From NCBI GenBank assembly GCA_003864495.1, contig ML133454.1, positions 3,755,442-3,819,441 on the forward strand: a DNA stretch of 64,000 bases, given 5' to 3'. Shown here piece by piece: positions 50,401 to 57,533 of the stretch; within the stretch, counting starts at the first letter, position 1; each line of letters begins with the position of its first letter. The notes under the pieces are model-generated. The model saw nothing but the letters and a program-made list of their open reading frames with translations. It was not told where the DNA came from and ran no database searches. The position numbers were made by a program, and so were the translations under genes. This stretch comes from Nemopilema nomurai (lineage: Eukaryota; Cnidaria; Scyphozoa; Rhizostomeae; Rhizostomatidae).

Positions 50401-53400
50401 CAAGGTATGTTCTCTTCCGATCCTTACTAGGTATGTTCTCTTTGGGTCCTCACTAGGTATGTTCTCTTTGGGTCCTTACAAGGTATGTTCTCTTCGGGTC
50501 CTTACAAGGTATGTTCTCTTCGGGTCCTTACAAGGTATGTTCTCTTCGGGTCCTTACTAGGTATGTTCTCTTTGGGTCCTTACAAAGTATGTTCTCTTCG
50601 GGTCCTTAACACAAGGTATGTTCTCTTCCGATCCTTACTAGGTATGTTCTCTTTGGGTCCTCACTAGGTATGTTCTCTTTGGGTCCTTACAAGGTATGTT
50701 CTCTTCGGGTCCTTACAAAGGTATGTTCTCTTCGGTCCTTACAAGGTATGTTCTCTTCGGGTCCTTACACAAGGTATGTTCTCTTCCGATCCTTACTAGG
50801 TATGTTCTCTTCGGGTCCTTACTAGGTATGTTCTCTTTGGGTCCTTACAAAGTATGTTCTCTTCGGGTCCTTACACAAGGTATGTTCTCTTCCGATCCTT
50901 ACTAGGTATGTTCTTTTGGGTCCTCACTAGGTATCTTCTCTTTGGGTCCTTACAAGGTATGTTCTCTTCGGGTCCTTACAAGGTATGTTCTCTTCGGGTC
51001 CTTACAAGGTATGTTCTCTTCGGGTCCTTACTAGGTATGTTCTCTTTGGGTCCTTACAAAGTATGTTCTCTTCGGGTCCTTACACAAGGTATGTTCTCTT
51101 CCGATCCTTACTAGGTATGTTCTCTTTGGGTCCTCACTAGGTATGTTCTCTTTGGGTCCTTACAAGGTATGTTCTCTTCGGGTCCTTACAAAGTATGTTC
51201 TCTTCGGGTCCTTACAAGGTATGTTCTCTTCGGGTCCTTACACAAGGTATGTTCTCTTCCGATCCTTACTAGGTATGTTCTCTTTGGGTCCTCACTAGGT
51301 ATGTTCTCTTTGGGTCCTTACTAGGTATGTTCTCTTCGGGTCCTTACAAGGTATGTTCTTTTCCGATCCTTACACGGTATGTTCTCTTTGGGTCCTTACA
51401 AGGTATGTTCTCTTCCAATCCTTACTAGGTATGTTCTCTTTGGGTCCTCACTAGGTATGTTCTCTTTGGGTCCTTACAAGGTATGTTCTCTTCGGGTCCT
51501 TACAAGGTATGTTCTCTTCGGGTCCTTACAAGGTATGTTCTCTTCGGGTCCTTACTAGGTATGTTCTCTTTGGGTCCTTACAAAGTATGTTCTCTTCGGG
51601 TCCTTACAAAGTATGTTCTCTTTGGGTCCTTACAAGGTATGTTCTCTTCGGGTCCTCACTAGGTATGTTCTCTTTGGGTCCTTACAAGGTATGTTCTCTT
51701 TGGGTCCTCGCTAGGTATGTTCTTTCGATCCTTACAAATATGTTCTCTTCGGGTCCTTACAAGTATGTTCTCTTCGGGTCCTTACAAGGTATGTTCTCTT
51801 CGGGTCCTTACAAGGTATGTTCTCTTCGGTCCTTACTAGGTATGTTCTCTTTGGGTCCTTACAAGGTATGTTCTCTTCGGGTCCTTACTAGGTATGTTCT
51901 TTTCCGATCCTTACACGGTATGTTCTCTTTGGGTCCTTACAAGGTATGTTCTCTTCCAATCCTTACTAGGTATGTTCTCTTTGGGTCCTCACTAGGTATG
52001 TTCTCTTTGGGTCCTTACAAGGTATGTTCTCTTCGGGCCTTACAAGGTATGTTCTCTTCCTGGTCCTTACAAGGTATGTTCTCTTTGGGTCCTTACTAGG
52101 TATGTTCTCTTTGGGTCCTTACAAGGTATGTTCTCTTCGGGTCCTTACAAGGTATGTTCTCTTCGGGTCCTTACAAGGTATGTTCTCTTCGGGTCCTTAC
52201 TAGGTATGTTCTCTTCGGGTCCTTACAAAGTATGTTCTCTTTGGGTCCTTACGTATGTTCTCTTTGGTCCTTACAAATATGTTCTCTTCGGGTCCTTACA
52301 AGTATGTTCTCTTCGGGTCCTTACAAGGTATGTTCTCTTCGGGTCCTTACAAGGTATGTTCTCTTCGGGTCCTTACAAGGTATGTTCTCTTCGGGTCCTT
52401 ACAAGGTATGTTCTCTTCGGGTCCTTACAAGGTATGTTCCTCTTCGGGTCCTTACAGGTATGTTCTCTTCGGGTCCTTACTGTGTTCTCTTCGGGTCCTT
52501 ACAAGGTATGTTTTCTCTTCGGGTCCTTAATAGGTATGTTCTCTTCGGGTCTTTACAAGGTATGTTCTCTTTGGGTCCTTACAAGGTATGTTCTCTTTGG
52601 GTCCTTAATAGGTATGTTCTCTTCGGGTCCCTTCGGCTGAAGAGAGAATGCCATTTGTTTTCTATGGAGAGGTCGCAGTTAGCAGTCCTTGATTATGTGA
52701 TCCTTTTGAACCAAAACCACAAAAACGTCGCGCGCATGACAGCTGTAGCCTCAATGCCAAAGTTATTTCTATTACTCATTATAAATATTCATGATTTTTC
52801 ATTCGATCGTCCGGCTCCATTCAAAATGTAAGTGTCTAACAACAGCTTGCTCAGGCTGAATGTTTAAGTTGATTGGATTTTGTTTGGACGTACAGCAACC
52901 TTGGGCCTTCCCCCAACTAGAAGGGCTTGGATCGCATTGAATCGCTGGGTATTAAACTCTGCTAGTTATGATAGTCAAACTTGCACGTGACTGGTCTTGT
53001 CCTCGTGGTTTCGTGCTAGCCATTGAAAGAGAGGCTACTCATGTGTCACTTGTCAATCATTTGTTGGGTACTGAGCTACAGTTCGTGAAAACGCTTCTGA
53101 GTCGGTTTTGATTTCATCGCGTATCATAAAGTCAACAGGTGTAAATAGAAGTTTTTCAATAGTAGTAGGTATGTTTCTCGATTGACCCCCAACGTCTTCC
53201 CTGCTTCCACAACTGCCTTCGTTCTCAATAGCACTCAGAAGACGCATTCGACGACTACTGCGAAGGAGACGTTTGCGCAGTTCTGACAGAAGAAGATGAA
53301 ACGTGGTACAGAGGAATCATTCGCTCAATTGACGAAATCGAGGTAGCATATTTCATTCACCTGAGTTTTTATTTTTCTATACGAGGCAAAGTGGAAATTG

Positions 53401-55104
53401 AAGTGGTCTGCATTGTCACGTGCTAGGAAGCTAGTTATAGCAGTTGCTTTGAATGGATATGCCAAAAGGAATCGAGGAAAGTAATCTTTAAAGAAGGAAA
53501 AGGCTTTTGGAAGCGGCCTATGTATTCCATTCGTTGGTTTTTATATTTACTGAACTGGAGGAATACTTTGTAAATCTGTTTGTTGATTTTATTATCCGGC
53601 CTCGCTAACAGAATTGTCGTTAGTTCAAGGTATTCAAGAAGAACTAGAAGCTTATGGCCTGTGTAAATTTTTGCATTTTAGTGCTTTGGTGATGAAATTT
53701 TTAAATGCTAAGAAAGGCAGAGGGCCTAACCCTTACCGAGCCCCTAAACCTTTTGACTTTCAGTTTTGTTTTCGGCCAAATTAATAACAGTTCGCTCCTT
53801 GGCATTTCTCGCATTGCACTTTTTTGACTGGAAGTAAACATCAACTGACCCTCGAGACTCCTTCAGTCAGCTGCGCATGTCCCACGTTGAGATAGTGTCT
53901 TGAGATATCCAGGGTTTCTGTTTTCTCACGTCCGCTTTTCTTTTTCCGCAAGGACCTACTCAGTGTGCTGTTAGCTGATGAGGGCAAAACGAGGCTGGTC
54001 CCCTCATGTGACGTCAGGCCGCTGCATCAGTCGTTTCTTTCGTTGCCGTTTCAAGCTGTCAAAGGATCATTAGCAGGTATTTTCATTGACGTCATCTAAG
54101 GGGCCTTTTACCTAAGACCCCGTCTACACGGATGCGTTTTCAAATGCGTTTTCAGATGAATGAAAACGCAACAAAAGTTTTGCGTCTACACGAGCGTTTT
54201 CACTACGTTTTCGCTACGTTTTCGTTCTTCGGTAACCACTTTGTTGTCCAAAAGTTTTGCCACCATGCAGATGTCCGACCCGGCCTAATCCAGAATCGAC
54301 GAGGTTTACGTCTACAATATCCAACAGAATTCTTGGTGTGATATGACTGGCTTTGAAGCAAAAGATTTAAAGGCTTTCTTTCCTTTGAGCTGACACAATA
54401 TGATGCAAAGATATTAAAGAAAGATTCATCTGATACAAAGCTATTAAATTTAACAACAATGAAAGAATGGCAGCTAATTTTTCCTCCATGATGAAATTTA
54501 GCGCCAACTTGAACATTGCAAATAGTTGTTGCTATTGCACCGTTTTCAAATGTTTGCGTTTTTAGTGTCTACATGGGCAAATAGCGTTTTCAAAAAGTTG
54601 CGTTTTCAAAAGATTCCACTTTGGTAAGCGTTTTCAAAAGTTTGCGTTTTCAGTCAAAGATTACCGGTGTCGTGTAGACGGGAGGTGAAAACGCAAAGAA
54701 ATTGTTGCGCTTTTGAAAACGCATCCGTGTAGACGGGGCCTAAATGTTGTCTGAGCCTGTGGCCAGACTCCGGCGAACCATATAATTTGCCTATTTTTAC
54801 TGCCTTACTGTAATGTCTTTTTTCCCCTGCCTCTGCTTGATATGAATCTGATCATTGCACGTAACTTTCCTTCGCTCTAGACGTACCGCGACCCTCTGGT
54901 GGCAAGTGGAGGAGGACAGTTTGTAAGGCGCTCGAAGACATGACGTTTGAGCACGTGTTTTACGCCAAAATTCACACGCCTGGATTGAAGTATCCTGCGA
55001 TGTATTCGCTTGCCGACCACACAACACTGGACGTAACTTTGCACTGCACTGGAGAAGCTGATCAATATGTTGTTAATACGCTCATTAGGGATCTTAAAGA
55101 GTAG
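33817..55104 (+). CDS. TDRD7: TDRD7-like LOTUS and multi-Tudor germ-granule protein
   Basis: Thirty exons, 1324 residues: 33817-33924, 34801-35473, 36278-36300, 36779-36912, 38354-38390, 38923-38995, 39511-39610, 39786-39897, 40173-40285, 40616-40658, 41452-41607, 41991-42081, 42431-42611, 43215-43279, 43822-43976, 44170-44227, 44466-44656, 45205-45314, 45441-45567, 45740-45868, 46416-46556, 46981-47085, 47481-47522, 47869-47937, 48457-48578, 48811-49102, 49437-49502, 53232-53342, 53953-54076, 54881-55104. All phases agree. Two LOTUS domains (~5-90, ~262-325) and four extended Tudor domains (~383-614, 636-850, 851-1052, 1053-1324) are present. LOTUS domains bind Vasa helicase or RNA; Tudor domains bind dimethyl-arginine of Piwi-type partners in cytoplasmic germ granules. 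Vertebrate TDRD7 has three LOTUS and three Tudor domains, so the orthology call is by architecture. Several introns carry minisatellites at splice sites. ATTAAA at 55202 may be the poly(A) signal. Confidence 0.85.
36278..38390 (+). other. LOTUS domain 2 (TDRD7-like exons 3-5, including a 23-nt microexon)
   Basis: Microexon 36278-36300 gives DVRQNVLK, exon 36779-36912 gives ILDRFPNGIWRGFFCNQYKE and then LMNFLKVEMKEVVEVK, and exon 38354-38390 gives SMVGDNEIICLRK. Together they match the LOTUS core 'ILxxxPNGIWxxxFxxxYKE..G....L...LK....V.'. The microexon is supported by its splice signals (TTCTAG, CAAGGTTTGT) and by phase (1 in, 0 out). Confidence 0.75.
37253..38140. repeat. 35-bp pyrimidine-rich minisatellite in TDRD7-like intron 4, about 25 copies
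   Basis: Unit ATTCTTCTATCATTCTTCTA followed by GCTCAATCAGTCAGC. Copies are nearly identical. Each contains a polypyrimidine run ending in TTCTAG and a CAATCAGTCAG tail, so every copy resembles a 3' splice site. The true acceptor of exon 5 (TATGCAG, 38353) lies about 210 bp after the array. Confidence 0.95.
39318..39485. repeat. 13-bp minisatellite just upstream of TDRD7-like exon 7
   Basis: CCCAATCGTATTG repeated about twelve times (early and last copies ATCATATTG), with one interrupted copy (AATGTATGCCAATC). It ends about 25 bp before the exon 7 acceptor (TTTTAG, 39510). The array carries overlapping CCAAT strings. Confidence 0.95.
39786..42611 (+). other. Tudor domain 1 of TDRD7-like protein (exons 8-13)
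   Basis: The extended Tudor starts with ETFSLYVCHVDTIDRFFAQ, continues VGGVCCATYLGQWYRARVIS, then CVYTVFYLDFGNLETVGDDE, FCHLPAQAIQCRLRGVA and DNIIVIDLRTPEGKSVAD. The core 'WYRARV' and 'VFYLDFGN' keep the aromatic cage positions (Y, F) and the Asn that binds dimethyl-arginine. Exon 10 (40616-40658) adds a 14-residue A/S/T-rich insert in the hairpin and is inferred from splice signals and phase. Confidence 0.8.
41709..41790. repeat. GATT-type degenerate simple repeat
   Basis: Reiterated TTGATTGATTGACTGATTGA-like tetranucleotides in TDRD7-like intron 11. Ordinary degenerate microsatellite. Confidence 0.85.
43822..45567 (+). other. Tudor domain 2 of TDRD7-like protein (exons 15-19), cage partly lost
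   Basis: HFYFAAIVKQVELPKDDTFD leads into GCVYAAFFEEAWYRVRVTEL, EIHFVDRGDIGKAQISCIKK and AIELTLAELPDSDNQ. The strand that normally reads F-x-D-Y-G-N here reads FVDRGD: the cage aromatic is Arg and the Asn is Asp. Dimethyl-arginine binding is therefore doubtful for this copy. The scaffold after it (VLCDAILGKECVAIVYD) is complete. Confidence 0.75.
44685..45195. repeat. AT-rich degenerate tandem repeat before TDRD7-like exon 18
   Basis: About 500 bp of TATATTGTATTATAT-like and ATCATATTACATTAT-like repeats, period drifting between about 5 and 15-20 bp. It fills almost the entire intron between exon 17 (ends 44656) and exon 18 (starts 45205). Confidence 0.9.
45740..48578 (+). other. Tudor domain 3 of TDRD7-like protein (exons 20-25)
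   Basis: IGDVMDGFVSNISESGVFNV, then KHKEDGVWCRASITCIM, AEVEFIDYGTRSVISIRALR and TVRCQLADCPEEAHGLWKDG. 'EFIDYGT' keeps the cage Tyr; the following Asn is Thr. The conserved 'EVEFIDYG' strand begins exon 22, whose first 17 bases are copied in the 27-bp minisatellite directly upstream. Confidence 0.8.
46750..46997. repeat. 27-bp minisatellite built from a 3' splice site, nine copies
   Basis: Each unit is GTCGTTCTAG (intron end) plus GCTGAGGTCGAGTTTAT (exon 22 start). The nine GTTCTAG/GCTGAGG junctions recur every 27 bp, at 46764, 46791 and so on, up to the last at 46980/46981. Only the last copy continues into the exon (TGACTACGG). In the exon frame every earlier copy reads AEVEFMSF followed by a TAG stop, so use of any upstream acceptor would truncate the Tudor domain. 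Confidence 0.95.
49496..52640. repeat. 3.1-kb minisatellite of a 5' splice site, about 120 copies of 26 bp
   Basis: The unit is TTACAAG (last seven exonic bases of TDRD7-like exon 27) followed by GTATGTTCTCTTCGGGTCC (start of the intron). The first copy is the real exon 27 donor at 49502/49503. Variants replace ACAAG by ACTAG or ACACAAG, and TTCGGG by TTTGGG or TTCCGA; some are 25, 27 or 28 bp. Copy number is estimated from length. Nearly every copy recreates AAG or TAG followed by GTATGT. Long Met-Phe-Ser-Ser-Gly-Pro-Tyr ORFs in it are by-products. Confidence 0.97.
54116..54740. mobile_element. PIF/Harbinger-like MITE in the last TDRD7-like intron
   Basis: Terminal inverted repeats of at least 26 bp: left begins GACCCCGTCTACACGG and right ends CCGTGTAGACGGGGCC, both running on into ATGCGTTTTC or its complement. 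TAA flanks both ends (54113-54115, 54741-54743), fitting the 3-bp target duplication of PIF/Harbinger elements. Internally GCGTTTTC and relatives recur many times in both orientations near the ends. No transposase is encoded. It sits about 140 bp before the final exon. Confidence 0.8.
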
Positions 55105-57533
55105 AGTATCTCAGTAGAAATATTTAGGCCATTTCTCTTGTCACTAGTTTTTGTACGGCACAGCAAATCTTTATCGAGACGCTTTGGAAAAATGCGAATT
55201 TATTAAAACGTATCTGATGTGATATTATAGTGCAAGTATCGAAGTTGCCATTTGATTGCTTGCTCTTCATTGATTAAGCAATTTGGTGAAATAACGAAGA
55301 AGAGAATATCCCATGGGTACAGGCCACTTGCATTTAGAAAATGAGTCAGGTTGCATAAGCAGATAAACCAATGCATGATCAAGAAATACGCCAACACTAG
55401 TCAATTGGATTGAAAAACCTTTGCATAGTTGAAATACTCTCGAGTTCTATTCCCCAAACATCTAAGCAGCCAATCTCTGTTTAAACTCCTTAAGAACATC
55501 CGTGTTCATAACATTAGCCAAACGAACACTTGTTCTTGGTTCCTCTAAATTTCATTTTCACTAAGAAATGGCCGAAACTTGTTTATAGTCCCAAAAGCTT
55601 CGGAATAACGGTTTATAGACATCGTTGCAATTTTTGTTCATAGAGATTTCATAATTGAGTTGATGTCTAGAAATCTTCTAAAATTGCTGCTTGCAAGATA
55701 TTTCTCCACATTGTTTTTGCGAATTTACTATTCTGGTCATAAAGACCAGCAACAACCGTAGCATTCTCAGCAGGTCAAAGTTCACTTAAAGGTATTATCA
55801 CTTAAAATCAGCAACAATGCTTTAGAAGCGCATAAGTAATCATTCGTTTCGCACCCTGCACATGTGCTAGACAGGTCCAGTCGACATGAATTTGTGCATT
55901 AGAAAATGAATCTTTCTTTGCCTTCAAATCTTGTCCTTTTCTACGCGACTTTGGAAAGCATAGCCGCCACCAAACTCAGTGCAACGTCTTAAGGTAGCAA
56001 CAGCGTTGACTCCTTCGCATGCAGTTAGGAGTTCTAATTCCGAATTTTTGATATGTCATTCAGTGGCGCACAGTATTCACAGGGGCAGGGCTTGAAAAAA
56101 GTTTTTTCTTCCTGGCAGCAAAATTAGAAATTAAGAATTTCCTGTGAAACCTTTAAATATGTCCTGCAATAGCAAGTAATATCTTAAATTGCTTAATATT
56201 TTAAATATTGTTCTAAATATTAACTGTCATACTACCAAGAAATTAATTGTCAGTCAAGTCGTTGATTTTTAATCATACCTAGAAATGGTCATATCAAGAA
56301 ATTATTTTTCGGCTTGTGTCAAAAAGCTTGAATCATTTGTTTATACTGTATTAGACGAACTTAAATAAACGGATCCACCCTTTTCTCCATAGCCACTACA
56401 CTTTTTTAACAGTTAAGCTGCCTAATATTATCAAATTGCAGTTTTAAAGTTTAGGTTTTGTTTTTCATAATTGCATGGAAGGTAGCCTTGAGTTCTCTTG
56501 AAGCAGTTTGTTTATAACTTTTGATACACCTGGTGCATCAAACGACTTTCTTTTACTGGCTTTTTTCACGAAGCGAATGCCATTCTGTCCTTTCAAATGC
56601 TTTTTCATACCTGCCATCGCAACTTTGTCACATCTACTTGGCAATGGCCCATTTACAATTTTCATCATTTCATTAAAAGCAGTTTCTTCTTTGACATTAT
56701 AAAATTTATCAGAATGAATTTCAAGTTTTGAGGTCAGTTATTCAATCACTAAGAAGAAATGTCTCGTGAAGTTTTACTTCATGATGAAAAGATAAAAACA
56801 TGCAACGTTGTTCAATTTCGGGTATTCAAGACGAGCATCTCACCAATGAGAGTCCTATGCAAGGGAAGGCGCAAAATTTGAATTTGTTTTACTTTTAACC
56901 AAAGAATTTTGGCAATTCAATCAATTGGCAAGATTTTTCCCAGCTAGTTATTTCAATCCTTCAAAAACATAGTAAAAGAAAGATGGTTTGATCCGCATCT
57001 GCCTACGGTCTCGTGATATTTGGTCTGACTTTTTGCTTGCACATTGCCATAAATCTATAATAATGGCCTGCTTATACAATGCAAATAAACGACAAACAGA
57101 AAATGAAGTGCTGGTAATACCAGATAGTTGTAATCTGAAAGCCAATCAATCAGTTAAATTTTCCAGAACAAAAATTGAATAAGAAGTGAAAGTGAGCCAT
57201 ATAAAGTCAATATCCATATTAACAACATTGGAGATTTCACCCTAAAAATTTCCTGTGAGGATTGTAACAAATTTCCTGTGAGGATTTGCTGGCAAAAATT
57301 TCCTGGCAGCGGCGCTGCCGGACACTTTCAAGCCCTGCACAGAGGTAAACAGAATTAGATTCCCTGAGTGTATGCAAGTGAATAATGTAACAACGAAGCT
57401 GTTACTCATAGAGATGATGATGCCTTTACAAGGATGCGTAAAATACTCTTTAGTCCAATTATTAAATGTCTATCTTCCGTAATGATTTATGTACAAAATA
57501 TTAACATTGCGGTTTAATTCCAAGTGAGTATTA
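55105..57533. other. Convergent intergenic region
   Basis: Separates the 3' ends of the TDRD7-like (plus) and CEP89-like (minus) genes. ATTAAA at about 55202 and its complement TTTAAT at about 57513 are candidate poly(A) signals for the two. Half the region is the hAT-like element at 56086-57337; the remainder shows nothing recognisable. Confidence 0.5.
56086..57337. mobile_element. hAT-like DNA transposon remnant, 1252 bp
   Basis: The ends are CAGGGCTTGAAA and TTTCAAGCCCTG, a perfect 12-bp inverted repeat starting with the CAGGG typical of hAT elements. The flanks are CACAGGGG (56078-56085) and CACAGAGG (57338-57345), an 8-bp target duplication with one mismatch, as expected for hAT. TTCCTGGCAGC and AATTTCCTGTGA recur at both ends as subterminal motifs. 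Internal ORFs are short (for example KHLKGQNGIRFVKKASKRKS on the minus strand near 56600), and no transposase domain is recognisable, so it is non-autonomous or decayed. Confidence 0.75.

Larger units (their letters stand above)
48811..55104 (+). other. Tudor domain 4 and C-terminus of TDRD7-like protein (exons 26-30)
   Basis: ESFVAVYVSNVQSPSNFH, FLLHKNLSIFADMMEELQKH, EDAFDDYCEGDVCAVLTEED, ETWYRGIIRSIDEIE, DLLSVLLADEGKTRLV and FLSLPFQAVKGSLADV follow the extended-Tudor order. The cage strand reads VLLADEGK, without the usual aromatic or Asn, so ligand binding is probably lost or altered. The final exon adds FEHVFYAKIHTPGLKYPAM and ends RDLKE before TAG at 55102. Confidence 0.75.

Noticed and set aside
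49583..52831. Long plus-strand ORFs rich in MFSSGPYK and VCSLRVLTRYVLFGSL
   Set aside because: They are all generated by the 26-bp splice-donor minisatellite; frames shift between units and there is no start, homology or splice logic.
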